This document shows, piece by piece, positions 7,863-16,493 of a stretch of DNA of 45,962 nucleotides. The DNA lies in contig JBGOUV010000005.1 of assembly GCA_041477815.1 (NCBI GenBank), forward strand, positions 1 to 45,962, read 5' to 3'. A program made the position numbers and the translations under genes. The notes under the pieces were generated by a model, which worked only from the letters and a program-made list of their open reading frames with translations, ran no database searches and was not told where the DNA came from. The first letter of the stretch is position 1. Each line of letters opens with the position of its first letter. Origin of the DNA: JBGOUV01 sp041477815. GTDB taxonomy: Bacteria > Acidobacteriota > Terriglobia > Bryobacterales > JACQDG01.

Positions 7863-9050
7863 ATGAGAATCCCAAAAACCGGCAGGCGAGGCTTTGTACT
7901 GATAGCCGCCGCCCTTACCATCGTCGTGCTGATCGGCATGCTGGGCCTGGCCGTCGATCTCGCCCGCATGTACATCGTCAAGAACGAGCTCCAGGCGTTT
8001 GCGGATGCCGCCTCCATCACCGGCGCCACTCAGCTCGATGGCACCTCCGCCGGCCTGGAGCACGCTAAAACGGCGGCCCGGAACTATCCCGGCAAGTGGA
8101 ACTTCTACAGCACCGCGCCGCAGGGCGTCACCGTCGCCTTCTCCGAGCAGGCCGCCGGACCCTACCTGGAGAATCCGGCCTCGGCGGCCGGCCTGAAATT
8201 TGTGCAGGTCGCCGCCCAAGGCCCCGTGACGTTGTACTTCCTGCCCGGCTACTCCACGCTCGCCGCAGCCGCCCCGGTGGAGAAGGGCGGCGTCGCGCTG
8301 GGCGTGATGCTCCTTACCATCGGCCGCACCCAGACCCTCCGCGTCCAGGCCATCTCGGGACAGCTTCTGGTCACCAGCTTCGCAAACGGCCTGCTCCCCT
8401 ACTCCCCCGACGCCCTCAATGTGGCCGACGCCGCGAACTTCGGCTATACCCAGGGCAGCATGTACACCCTGCGCTGGCCTCCCCTGGGCCAGCGCGACAA
8501 GAAGAATCAATGGTGCGATGGGGATCAGGCGGCCGGATTCATCACCCCGGGCGCCTCGAATGACCGCGGCTTCATCGACATCGCCGGCCAAGGCTCCTCC
8601 GACATCCGCGACGCCATCATCAACAACGCCCAAACCCGGTCCTTGAGCATCGGCGACACCGTGGTCGACCGCGGCGGCAACCGCGGCACCGAGTCCGACG
8701 CCCTGCGCGAGCGCTGGGGCCAGGACGCCGATACCACCTCCTGGACCTACTCCGCCTACATCAACAAGATCAACGATCCCAACTACACCGGCGCGCGGGG
8801 CAACGGGCGCCGCGTGGTCACCGTCCCGGTGCGCAATGGCGACACCAATGTTGTGCTAGGTTTTGCCGGCTTCTTCGTCCACGAGGATATTTGTGCGAAT
8901 GGGGGGGACAGTTCCGCCGGGGCGGGCGGCGGGAACGGCCAGGGGAACTCCTCCACCTGTTGCGGCGAGTACATCGGTCCGGTGCTGGTGCCCAGCCACC
9001 GAGGCGGCTCCAACACCGTGGGCGCTTACCGCGTCAAGCTGTTCCAGTAA
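7863..9050 (+). CDS. TadG-like protein, paralogue 2
   Basis: A 395-aa close paralogue of the gene at 5575. It shares the hydrophobic helix (VLIAAALTIVVLIGMLGLAVDLARMY), the central blocks MYTLRWPP-GQRDKKNQWCDGD and SNDRGFIDIAG, and the C-terminal Gly-rich stretch with STCCGEY. The ATG at 7863 has a GAGGAG Shine-Dalgarno; the open frame upstream is leader DNA. A short extra segment (VEKGGVALGV) sits before TIGR compared with paralogue 1. Having its own leader suggests separate expression from the first three genes. It ends four bases before the convergent membrane-protein gene. Confidence 0.83.
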   Translation: MRIPKTGRRGFVLIAAALTIVVLIGMLGLAVDLARMYIVKNELQAFADAASITGATQLDGTSAGLEHAKTAARNYPGKWNFYSTAPQGVTVAFSEQAAGPYLENPASAAGLKFVQVAAQGPVTLYFLPGYSTLAAAAPVEKGGVALGVMLLTIGRTQTLRVQAISGQLLVTSFANGLLPYSPDALNVADAANFGYTQGSMYTLRWPPLGQRDKKNQWCDGDQAAGFITPGASNDRGFIDIAGQGSSDIRDAIINNAQTRSLSIGDTVVDRGGNRGTESDALRERWGQDADTTSWTYSAYINKINDPNYTGARGNGRRVVTVPVRNGDTNVVLGFAGFFVHEDICANGGDSSAGAGGGNGQGNSSTCCGEYIGPVLVPSHRGGSNTVGAYRVKLFQ

Positions 9051-9054
9051 GGCG

Positions 9055-9237
9055 TCACCCGTGGCCCAGGTACATCAGCCACGCCAGCCCAAACGTCGCC
9101 GCCAGGAAGCAGCCGAAGACGTACAGCCCGTAGTACAGGCGCTCCTGATCGGTCTTGCGCGATACCACCCCGAACACGATGGAGGTGAACAGGGCGAAGA
9201 CGAACGAAGCTTCGAAATGGCTCAGATTCCAATACAT
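9055..9237 (-). CDS. Small two-helix membrane protein
   Basis: A 60-aa protein with two predicted membrane helices (FEASFVFALFTSIVFGVVS and LYYGLYVFGCFLAATFGLAWLMY) and a charged turn between (RKTDQERL). No family is recognised with certainty. Its ATG overlaps the TGA of the upstream membrane-protein gene, so the two are translationally coupled and may act together in the inner membrane. Confidence 0.7.
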   Translation of the reverse strand: MYWNLSHFEASFVFALFTSIVFGVVSRKTDQERLYYGLYVFGCFLAATFGLAWLMYLGHG

Positions 9238-9668
9238 CAGTCCTTCTTGCCTACGGCGATTTCGTAGGCGTCGATCAGGGCCAGCACATTGAGCAGTCCG
9301 GCGCAGACCAGAAACTTCGTCCCGTAGTCCGCCACCGCCCCGGGCAGCTCCGGCTGGCTGTAGCCCAGCCAGGTAGCCAGAAAATAAGGAGCCCCGCTGG
9401 CCAGGTTGCCGATAAACCCGCCGTAGTTCAGGGCCATAGTGAACAGGTCGCCGTCGGTAGGCTCGAACATCTTCCCCCGCATGAGCAACCCGAACACGAA
9501 CATCCCGATGATCGCCACCAGCAGCAAGGCGCCGCGGTTCCACCGCTTCAGGTAGATGTGACCGGCGCCCGGTACCAGCCAACCCAGCGCCACCGGTCCC
9601 AGCCACGCCTGCACGGGAGGACGCGCGTCCCGCTCCGCCCCGGCCTCCGGCGTCTTCGCTTGTGCCAT
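9237..9668 (-). CDS. DUF6677-like multi-pass membrane protein
   Basis: A 143-aa membrane protein. GWLVPGAGHIYLKRWNRGALLL (near residues 29-50) resembles the glycine/proline signature of small integral membrane proteins of the DUF6677/TM2-like kind, followed by further hydrophobic segments (MFVFGLLM, FLVCAGLLNVLALID). Function is unknown. It sits between the TPR gene and the 60-aa membrane gene in the same operon; the 6-bp gap and the ATGA overlap indicate co-expression. The DUF number is a recollection of the family, not a search result. Confidence 0.68.
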   Translation of the reverse strand: MAQAKTPEAGAERDARPPVQAWLGPVALGWLVPGAGHIYLKRWNRGALLLVAIIGMFVFGLLMRGKMFEPTDGDLFTMALNYGGFIGNLASGAPYFLATWLGYSQPELPGAVADYGTKFLVCAGLLNVLALIDAYEIAVGKKD

Positions 9669-9674
9669 AACCCT

Positions 9675-10028
9675 CTATTGTAACCCAGCAGCTTTCCATC
9701 CGTGCCGCACCAGCATCTCCTGGGCCCGGCTGTCCCCGCTGGCCGCCGCCTGCTCCGCATGACGCCGCGCCGCCGCCATGTCCCCGTCCACCACGTACAT
9801 CTCGGCCAGCGCCACTTGCGCCGCGGCGAACGCCGCATCCAGGCGCACCGCCTCCAGCAGCAGCCCCAGCGCCTCCTCCCGCCGTCCCTGCGTCCGATAG
9901 AACTGGGCCAGGTGGTAGTAAGGCCGCGGATTCCCGGGCTCCGCCTCGGCCCACCGGCGCTGCTCTTCGATTTCGCGGCGGGTCTGGTCGTCCAGGGCCC
10001 AGCCGGCCACTTCGCGCCAGAACCCCAT
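9675..10028 (-). CDS. TPR-repeat protein
   Basis: A 117-aa protein with about two to three tetratricopeptide repeats: NPRPYYHLAQFYRTQGRREEALGLL and AFAAAQVALAEMYVVDGDMAAARRHAEQA show the W/Y-L-G-Y-A-F-A-P spacing. Such repeats form helical scaffolds for protein contacts. The start at ATG 10028 lies two bases after the stop of the glcD-like gene, so it belongs to the same operon. It probably assists the membrane proteins downstream, but that is inference from position. Confidence 0.72.
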   Translation of the reverse strand: MGFWREVAGWALDDQTRREIEEQRRWAEAEPGNPRPYYHLAQFYRTQGRREEALGLLLEAVRLDAAFAAAQVALAEMYVVDGDMAAARRHAEQAAASGDSRAQEMLVRHGWKAAGLQ

Positions 10029-10030
10029 CT

Positions 10031-11461
10031 CTACCAGTCCGTCCTTCGGGTCAGGACGCTGGGCCGCACCTCCAGGCATCCCTTACCGGTAGGCAACAGC
10101 TTTCCCGGATTCAGCCGGTTGTCCGGATTGAAGACGCTCTTCAACCGGCCGATCATCTCCAGGCTTGCCGCCGGGAAGAGGAGCGGCATCATTTCGTTCT
10201 TTTCCATCCCCACGCCGTGCTCCCCGGTAATCGATCCGCCCACCGAGATGCAATACTCCAGAATATCCGCCCCCGCCCGCTTGGTCCTCTCGTACTCCTC
10301 CGGCCGGTGATGGTTGAACAGGATAATGGGATGCATGTTTCCGTCCCCGGCGTGGAAGATATTGCTGATGGTTAAGCGGTGCTTCTCCGACACCCGGTAA
10401 ATGAACCGCAGCGTGTCGGCGATCCGGGTCCGCGGCACCACCCCGTCCTGCACGTAGTAGGACGGGCTCACCCGCCCCACCGCCCCGAAGGCGTTCTTCC
10501 TTCCCTTCCACAACAGGTCCCGCTCCTGCTCGGTCCGCGCCACCCGGACCTCGCGGGCTCCATTCCGTTTGCAAACCTCTTCGATCTCCAGCACCTGCGC
10601 TTCCACCGCCTCCCGCAGTCCCTCCAGCTCGATCAGCAGCACGGCGTTGGCGTCCATTGGATAGCCGGCGTGCGTGGCTTCCTCGACCATCCGCAGCATC
10701 ACCCCGTCCAGCATCTCAACCGCCACGGGAGTAATCTGCCGCGCCGTGATATCGGCCACCGTGGACGCCGCGTCCTCCGGCTCCTCGTAAACCGCCAGGA
10801 TCGTCTTCACCAGCTCCGGCTTCCGCATCAGCCGCACCACGACCTTGGTGATGAGGGCCATGGTCCCCTCCGACCCCGTGAGCAGCCCCGTCAGGTCTAG
10901 CCCGCCGTGGTCGAGCTCTCTGCCGCCGGTCTCGATCAGCGTCCCATCCGGCAGCACTGCCTCCAGACCCAGGACGTGGTTGGTGGTCACGCCGTAGGCG
11001 AGCGTGTGCGGTCCCCCCGCGTTCTCCGAGACGTTCCCCCCGATGGTGCACGCCCGCTGGCTGGAGGGATCCGGGGCGTAGAAATACCCTTGACCCTGCA
11101 CCGCCAGGGTCAAGTCCAGATTCACCACGCCCGGCTCCACCACCGCCCGCTCGTTTTCGAGATCCAGCTCGAGGATCCGGTTCATCCGCGCGAACCCGAT
11201 CATGATCCCGCCCTCGCGCGCGATCGCCCCGCCGCTCAACCCCGTCCCCGCCCCGCGTCCCACGATGCGCAGGTCGTGCTCCTTCGCCAGCTTGACGATC
11301 GAGACCACCTGTCGCGTGTTGGTAGGCAATACCACGCAATCCGGCGCGGCTTTGTCCACGCTCCCGTCATACTCATAGAGCATCAGGTCCTGCGGCGTGT
11401 GCAGCACCGCCCGATCCCCTACGATCTTCTTCAGCTTGCTCAATACGTCCGCGCGCAGCAT
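10031..11461 (-). CDS. glcD: FAD-linked oxidase, glycolate oxidase GlcD-type
   Basis: A 476-aa flavoprotein of the VAO/PCMH family. VGRGAGTGLSGGA (about 67-79) and the later TIGGNVSENAGGPHTLAYG bind FAD pyrophosphate, and the C-terminal GGSITGEHGVGMEK is the conserved region near the flavin in GlcD/D-lactate dehydrogenases. It oxidises a 2-hydroxy acid such as glycolate or D-lactate. Partners GlcE and GlcF are not adjacent; a TPR protein and small membrane proteins follow instead, so the electron acceptor is unclear and D-lactate dehydrogenase is an equal possibility. It is divergent from guaA with only 38 bp between start codons. Confidence 0.85.
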   Translation of the reverse strand: MLRADVLSKLKKIVGDRAVLHTPQDLMLYEYDGSVDKAAPDCVVLPTNTRQVVSIVKLAKEHDLRIVGRGAGTGLSGGAIAREGGIMIGFARMNRILELDLENERAVVEPGVVNLDLTLAVQGQGYFYAPDPSSQRACTIGGNVSENAGGPHTLAYGVTTNHVLGLEAVLPDGTLIETGGRELDHGGLDLTGLLTGSEGTMALITKVVVRLMRKPELVKTILAVYEEPEDAASTVADITARQITPVAVEMLDGVMLRMVEEATHAGYPMDANAVLLIELEGLREAVEAQVLEIEEVCKRNGAREVRVARTEQERDLLWKGRKNAFGAVGRVSPSYYVQDGVVPRTRIADTLRFIYRVSEKHRLTISNIFHAGDGNMHPIILFNHHRPEEYERTKRAGADILEYCISVGGSITGEHGVGMEKNEMMPLLFPAASLEMIGRLKSVFNPDNRLNPGKLLPTGKGCLEVRPSVLTRRTDW

Positions 11462-11499
11462 GTACTCGCCACCCCGATGATATACTGAAAGTCCCTCCC

Positions 11500-13293
11500 A
11501 TGGAGAAAGTTGTCGTCCTCGATTCCGGCGGTCAGTATTGCCACTTGATTGCTCGGAAAGTTCGCGAACTCGGTGTCTACGCCGAGATCCGGCCCATCAA
11601 AACCCCGGCCTCCCGCCTGCGCGCCTACCGCGGCGCCATCATCTCCGGAGGCCCTGCCAGCGTCTTCGAGCCGGCCAGCCCCCAGCCGCACGCGTCGCTT
11701 TTTCAGGCCGGCCTCCCGATTCTAGGTATCTGCTATGGCCACCAGCTCCTCGCCCAGCATCTCGGCGGCCGGGTCCAACCGGGCTCCACGCGCGAATTCG
11801 GCCACGCCGTCGTTACCCTGCCGTCGCAGCGCTCGCTGTTCGCCGGCCTTAAGGAGCACCAGCAAGTCTGGATGAGCCACGGCGACCAGGTCACCAGGCT
11901 CCCGCCCGGGTTCCGCCTTCTCGGAACCACCCGCGACTGCGCTATCGCCGCCATGGGTGATGAGAAGCGCCGGCTCTACGGGATCCAGTTCCACCCCGAG
12001 GTCACCCACACCGAGCACGGCCTGGAGATCCTCAAGAACTTCCTGTTCGGCGTCTGCGGCTGCCAGGGCGACTGGCTCCCCGGCGATCGCGTGCGCGACC
12101 TGGAAGCCGCGGTACGGCGCAAGGTGGGCGACCGCCGCGTGCTCTTCTTCCTCTCGGGCGGCGTCGACTCCACCGTCGCTTACACCGTGACCGAGCGCGC
12201 CCTCGGCGTCGATCGCGTCCACGCCATTTTCGTCGACACCGGTTTCATGCGCGCCGGGGAGACCCGCGAAATCTCCGCCGTCTTCCGCCGGCACCACCTC
12301 GGAACGCTCGAAGTCTTCGATGCCCGGAAGCGGTTCTTCGAAGCCCTCCGCGGCGTCACCGACCCCGAGACCAAGCGCCGCATCATCGGCCGCCTCTTCG
12401 TCGACGTCCAGGACCACATCCTGACCGGCCGCCGCTACCGTTCCAAGGACTGGATGCTAGGTCAGGGCACCATCTACCCCGACACCATCGAGTCCGGCGG
12501 CACCCCGCACGCCGCTCTGATCAAGACCCACCACAACCGCGTGGACCGCATCCAGCAACTGATCACCGAAAAGCGCGTTCTGGAGCCCCTCTCCCAGTTC
12601 TATAAGGATGAAGTGCGCCTCCTCGGCCGCGCCCTCGAACTGCCCGCCGCGGTCCTCCGCCGCCACCCCTTCCCCGGCCCCGGCCTCGCCATCCGCTGTC
12701 TCTGCTCCGACGCTGCCTATACCCCCGAATCCGACCCAAGTGTCGCCCTGCTCGCCGCCGCCGCCGGCTACCAGTCCTTCCTGCTTCCCGTCCACAGCGT
12801 CGGCGTCCAAGGCGACCTGCGCACGTACGCCAAGCTCACCGTCCTGCACGACGCGCCGATCCACCACGAGGTCCTCGAACAGCTCACCACCCAGATCACC
12901 AACACCTTCCGCCACACCAACCGCGTCGTCGTAGCCCTGTCCCCCGCCACCCTGAATCCCGCCGGCTGGCGCCTCCGCCGCGCCACCCTGACGCCGGCCC
13001 GCATCCGCCTCCTGCGGAAGGCGGACGCGATCGTCACCCGCTTCCTTCACGATGAATATCTCTATGACCTGATCTGGCAGTGTCCGGTCGTCCTCCTGCC
13101 GCTCTCCCGAACCGGTGGCGAGACCGTGGTCCTCCGTCCCATCTCCTCGGTCGACGGCATGACCGCCGAGGTGGTCCATATCCCGGTCTCCCAGCTCTCC
13201 CGCCTCACCGCCGAGCTGGCCGCGGTCCCGGGGATCGACGCGGTGCTCTACGACATCTCGAATAAGCCTCCGTCCACGATTGAGTGGGAGTAG
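11500..13293 (+). CDS. guaA: GMP synthase (glutamine-hydrolysing), long form
   Basis: Converts XMP, glutamine and ATP to GMP, the last step of guanine nucleotide synthesis. The glutamine amidotransferase domain carries Cys78 (GICYGH), His165 and Glu167 (FHPEV). The ATP pyrophosphatase domain has the PP-loop SGGVDST (219-225). RHPFPGPGLAIR and the ending KPPSTIEWE are diagnostic. At 597 aa it is about 70 residues longer than the E. coli enzyme; the extra length lies after the PGPGLAIR motif, in the dimerisation region, as in other long-form GMP synthases. The ATG at 11500 is preceded by a short, crowded intergenic space shared with the divergent glcD. A purine gene, purM, follows. Confidence 0.95.
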   Translation: MEKVVVLDSGGQYCHLIARKVRELGVYAEIRPIKTPASRLRAYRGAIISGGPASVFEPASPQPHASLFQAGLPILGICYGHQLLAQHLGGRVQPGSTREFGHAVVTLPSQRSLFAGLKEHQQVWMSHGDQVTRLPPGFRLLGTTRDCAIAAMGDEKRRLYGIQFHPEVTHTEHGLEILKNFLFGVCGCQGDWLPGDRVRDLEAAVRRKVGDRRVLFFLSGGVDSTVAYTVTERALGVDRVHAIFVDTGFMRAGETREISAVFRRHHLGTLEVFDARKRFFEALRGVTDPETKRRIIGRLFVDVQDHILTGRRYRSKDWMLGQGTIYPDTIESGGTPHAALIKTHHNRVDRIQQLITEKRVLEPLSQFYKDEVRLLGRALELPAAVLRRHPFPGPGLAIRCLCSDAAYTPESDPSVALLAAAAGYQSFLLPVHSVGVQGDLRTYAKLTVLHDAPIHHEVLEQLTTQITNTFRHTNRVVVALSPATLNPAGWRLRRATLTPARIRLLRKADAIVTRFLHDEYLYDLIWQCPVVLLPLSRTGGETVVLRPISSVDGMTAEVVHIPVSQLSRLTAELAAVPGIDAVLYDISNKPPSTIEWE

Positions 13294-13387
13294 TTGCGGA
13301 ATCGATCCGGCGCTGCGGCGTACGAAGAATCCGCTGCCTCCTGGTCGCGGCTCGGTGGAACTGTCCTACATTATAATGAGAAGTTGC

Positions 13388-14410
13388 ATGCGGTATGCGG
13401 ACGCGGGGGTGAACATCGATGAAGCGGACCGGGCGGTGGCGCGGATTAAGAAACTCGCGCGGCGCACGTTCAACCGCAACGTCATTACCGACATCGGAAC
13501 GTTCGGGGCCATGTACGCGCTGGACAAGCTGCCGGCGCGGCGTCCGGTGCTGGTCAGCTCGGCCGACGGGGTGGGGACCAAGCTGAAGGTGGCCTTCGTC
13601 ACCGGCATCCATCACACCGTGGGGCAGGACCTGGTCAACCACTGCGTCAACGACATCGCCGTCCAGGGGGCCACGCCGCTGTTCTTCATGGACTACCTGG
13701 CCGTCGGCAAACTGAACGCGAGGGTGGCGGCGGAGATTGTACGGGGGCTGGCTGAGGCCTGCCGCGCGAATGGCTGCGCGCTGATCGGCGGCGAGACGGC
13801 GGAGATGCCGGGGTTTTATCCGGCGGGGGAGTACGACCTGGCGGGGTTCATCGTGGGGGTGGCGGATCGGGCCAAGCTCCTCGACGGGCGCAAGATTCGG
13901 GAGGGGGACGCCCTGGTAGGTCTTGCTTCGACCGGGCTGCACACCAACGGCTTCTCTCTGGCGCGGAAACTGCTGTTCGAAGTGGCCGGGTACGGGCCGG
14001 AAACCTATGTGCCGGAGATCCAAGCCAAGGTGGGCGACGCGTTGCTGCGGGTGCACCGCAGCTATCTGAAGCCGATCCAGAGGCTGCTGCAGAAGGGGCT
14101 GCTGCGCGGCGCCGCGCACATCACCGGCGGCGGGATCGCCGACAATACGCCGCGCATGCTGCCGGCGGGCTTGGCGGCGCGGGTAATGCGGGGGTCCTGG
14201 CCGCAGCCGCCGCTGTTCGACCTGCTGCGGCGGCTGGGGAAAGTGCCGCAGGACGACATGCTCCGTACCTTCAACATGGGGATCGGGATGATCCTGGCCG
14301 TGCCGAAGCGGGCGGTGAAGCGGGCGCTCGCGGAGTTGGAGGCGAGCGGGGAGCAGGCGTACGTGATCGGAGAGGTGGTACGCGGGAAAAGGAAAGTGTT
14401 GTGGGCGTGA
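13388..14410 (+). CDS. purM: Phosphoribosylformylglycinamidine cyclo-ligase (AIR synthetase)
   Basis: Fifth step of de novo purine synthesis, closing the imidazole ring of AIR with ATP. MRYADAGVNIDEADRAV at the N-terminus, SADGVGTKLKVA, CVNDIAVQGATPLFFMDYLA and GGETAEMPGFY are the hallmark blocks of PurM. Length 340 aa is normal. The ATG at 13388 gives the family N-terminus; an in-frame ATG four codons upstream lies in a TATAAT box (13372-13377). If that box is the -10 of a promoter the message would be nearly leaderless. It overlaps purN by 10 bases. Confidence 0.95.
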   Translation: MRYADAGVNIDEADRAVARIKKLARRTFNRNVITDIGTFGAMYALDKLPARRPVLVSSADGVGTKLKVAFVTGIHHTVGQDLVNHCVNDIAVQGATPLFFMDYLAVGKLNARVAAEIVRGLAEACRANGCALIGGETAEMPGFYPAGEYDLAGFIVGVADRAKLLDGRKIREGDALVGLASTGLHTNGFSLARKLLFEVAGYGPETYVPEIQAKVGDALLRVHRSYLKPIQRLLQKGLLRGAAHITGGGIADNTPRMLPAGLAARVMRGSWPQPPLFDLLRRLGKVPQDDMLRTFNMGIGMILAVPKRAVKRALAELEASGEQAYVIGEVVRGKRKVLWA

Positions 14411-15006
14411 AGCGGCTGGGCATCCTGCTCTCGGGTCGCGGCTCGAATTTCGAGGCCATCGCCGCCCACGCGGCCGCGGGAAAAATTCCGGCCGAGATCG
14501 CTGTAGTCATCAGTAATAATCCTAAGGCCGCGGGTCTCGAAAAGGCCCGTGCGCGGGGCCTGGAGACCGTGTGCATTCCCTCCAAGGGCTTGGAGCGCGA
14601 GGACTACGACCGCCTGGTGGTGGCCGAGCTCGCGGCGCGGCAGGTGGACCTGGTATGCCTGGCCGGATTCATGCGGCTGCTGAGCGCCTACTTCGTGCGC
14701 CAGTTTCCGAGCCGGATTTTGAACATTCATCCCAGCCTGCTGCCGGCGTTTCCGGGATTGGAGGCGCAGCGGCAAGCGCTGGAGCACGGGGCCAAGATCT
14801 CGGGTTGCACGGTGCACTTCGTGGACGAGTTTCTGGATCATGGGCCGATCGTGATTCAGGCCGCCGTCCCGGTGGAGGACGACGACACCGAGGAGACCCT
14901 GGCGGCGCGGATTCTGCGGGAGGAACATCGAATCTACAGCGAGGCCATCACGTTGGTGCTGAGCGGGCGCTTTCGGATCGAAGGAAGGCGAGTGCTTCGG
15001 ACGTGA
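14401..15006 (+). CDS. purN: Phosphoribosylglycinamide formyltransferase
   Basis: Transfers the formyl group of 10-formyl-tetrahydrofolate to GAR in purine synthesis. LLSGRGSNFEAI (near 9-20) binds the phosphate of GAR. NIHPSLLPAFPG contains the catalytic Asn and His, and HFVDEFLDHGPI contains the conserved Asp. Length 201 aa is typical. Start is GTG at 14401, overlapping the end of purM; the ATP-grasp PurT is an alternative enzyme not seen here. Its stop overlaps the GTG start of tyrS, so purM, purN and tyrS are translationally coupled. Confidence 0.95.
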   Translation: MGVKRLGILLSGRGSNFEAIAAHAAAGKIPAEIAVVISNNPKAAGLEKARARGLETVCIPSKGLEREDYDRLVVAELAARQVDLVCLAGFMRLLSAYFVRQFPSRILNIHPSLLPAFPGLEAQRQALEHGAKISGCTVHFVDEFLDHGPIVIQAAVPVEDDDTEETLAARILREEHRIYSEAITLVLSGRFRIEGRRVLRT

Positions 15007-16178
15007 CCCTGGACCAGCAACTCGCGTATCTGAAGAAGGGCATGGCGGAGCTGATCCGCGAGGAGGAGCTGAAGGAGCGGCTTGCCGCCGGACGGCCCTT
15101 GCGGGTGAAGGTCGGCTTCGACCCGACGGCCCCCGATCTCCACCTCGGCCACACCGTGGTGATCCGCAAGCTGAAGCACTTTCAGGAGCTGGGTCACACG
15201 GTGATCTTCCTCATCGGGAGTTTTACGGGCCGGATCGGCGATCCGACCGGGCGCAACGTGACGCGCCCGCCGATGAGCCCGGAAGACATCGGCCGCAACG
15301 CCGAGACCTACAAGGCCCAGGTATTCAAGATTCTCGATCCGGATAAGACCGAGGTCCGGTTCAACGGCGAGTGGCTCGACGCCATGAAGTTCGACGACGT
15401 GGTGCGGCTGTGCTCGAAGTACACGGTGGCGCGCCTGCTCGAGCGCGACGATTTCTCGAAGCGCTACAAGGCCGGGGAGCCGCTCTCGGTGCACGAGCTG
15501 CTCTACCCGCTGGCCCAGGCCTACGACTCGGTGGCGCTGCGGTGCGACGTGGAGATGGGAGGGACGGACCAGAAGTTCAACCTGCTGGTGGGCCGGGAGA
15601 TCCAGAAGGACTTCGGCCAGCCGCCGCAGATCGTCGCCACCATGCCGGTGCTGGAGGGGCTGGACGGCGTGCAGAAGATGTCCAAGTCCCTCGGGAACTA
15701 CATCGGGATCACGGAGCCGCCGGCGGTGATGTACCGCAAGGTGATGTCGGTGTCGGACGAGCTGATGTGGCGGTATTACGAGTTGTTAACCGGCCTGAGC
15801 CCGACCGAAATCGGCGAGAAAGCGAAGCAGAACCGTCCGATGGAGTCGAAGAAGGAGCTGGCCCGGCGCATCGTCGCCGATTTTCACTCCGCCGAGGCCG
15901 CCGGGAGCGCGGAGGAGGAGTTTGCACGTGTCGTGCAGCAGGGCGAGGCGCCGGCCCAGATCCCCACGGTGGAAGTGACCGGGCCGGTGGTGCATCTGGA
16001 GAAGCTGCTGGCGCAGACGGGCCTCGCGGAGTCGGTGTCGGACGCGCGGCGGAAGCGCGAAGCGGGGGCGGTGTACGTCGACGGGGCGCGGCACAAGGAG
16101 CCGCGGCTGCCGCTGCCGGGGGAGAGCGGCGAGCTGCTGATCCAGGTGGGGAAGAACTGGCGCCGGTTGAAGTGGTAG
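15003..16178 (+). CDS. tyrS: Tyrosyl-tRNA synthetase
   Basis: Class I aminoacyl-tRNA synthetase charging tRNA-Tyr. HLGH at 47-50 is the HIGH motif and KMSKS at 225-229 closes the active site; DPTAPDLHLGH and MGGTDQKFNLL are characteristic of the TyrS subgroup with a Gly-Gly-Thr-Asp-Gln strand. The C-terminal S4-type RNA-binding domain spans about residues 330-391 and ends QVGKNWRRLKW. The GTG start at 15003 overlaps the TGA of purN. The long open frame upstream of this start is not part of the protein. Confidence 0.95.
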   Translation: MTLDQQLAYLKKGMAELIREEELKERLAAGRPLRVKVGFDPTAPDLHLGHTVVIRKLKHFQELGHTVIFLIGSFTGRIGDPTGRNVTRPPMSPEDIGRNAETYKAQVFKILDPDKTEVRFNGEWLDAMKFDDVVRLCSKYTVARLLERDDFSKRYKAGEPLSVHELLYPLAQAYDSVALRCDVEMGGTDQKFNLLVGREIQKDFGQPPQIVATMPVLEGLDGVQKMSKSLGNYIGITEPPAVMYRKVMSVSDELMWRYYELLTGLSPTEIGEKAKQNRPMESKKELARRIVADFHSAEAAGSAEEEFARVVQQGEAPAQIPTVEVTGPVVHLEKLLAQTGLAESVSDARRKREAGAVYVDGARHKEPRLPLPGESGELLIQVGKNWRRLKW

Positions 16179-16225
16179 CGAGGCGGAGCTGCCTGCGGGG
16201 CCTGCGAGGTACCGGGGCACCGGGG

Positions 16226-16255
16226 TTGCTTTTAACGCCCCGAGCTTGCTATAAA
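16226..16255 (+). promoter_or_regulatory. Putative sigma-70 promoter for the TIR-like cassette
   Basis: TTGCTT (16226-16231), an 18-bp spacer and TATAAA (16250-16255), with a GAGG Shine-Dalgarno at 16262-16265 and the ATG at 16275. The -10 is good and the -35 weak. It would give the cassette its own promoter independent of tyrS. Confidence 0.4.
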
Positions 16256-16274
16256 CGAGTTGAGGTGGCTTTGA

Positions 16275-16493
16275 ATGTCGCAAACAAGACATACAAGACC
16301 ATTGGGCCGGTCTGGTAGCGCAAAGAAAGCAACGAAAGTTTTCCGGCTTGACACGGGAAGCGGCAAGCCGAAGCACGATCGTCGGGTTCGGCGGCTCACA
16401 GGCTGGAAGGCCGACCTGGAGCGGAGTCTGATTGCCGAGGGCTACAGTCCGACTAGAGCACGAGAATTGGTCGAACTTGCCGCGGCGCAGTGA
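16275..16493 (+). CDS. Small basic hypothetical protein (72 aa)
   Basis: No family is recognised. The N-terminal half is basic and rich in Arg, Lys and Gly (RPLGRSGSAKKATK, GKPKHDRRVRR) and could contact nucleic acid. The C-terminal half looks helical (GWKADLERSLIAEGYSPTRARELVELAAAQ). The frame stops with TGA immediately before the ATG of the TIR-like gene, so the two are tightly coupled. Base composition matches the next gene more than the purine genes. A regulator, antitoxin-like partner or adaptor are all possible. Confidence 0.6.
   Translation: MSQTRHTRPLGRSGSAKKATKVFRLDTGSGKPKHDRRVRRLTGWKADLERSLIAEGYSPTRARELVELAAAQ

Noticed and set aside
13372..13377. TATAAT box before purM as a promoter
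   Set aside because: The -10 is perfect but no -35 stands 16-18 bases upstream, so it was not listed as a promoter.
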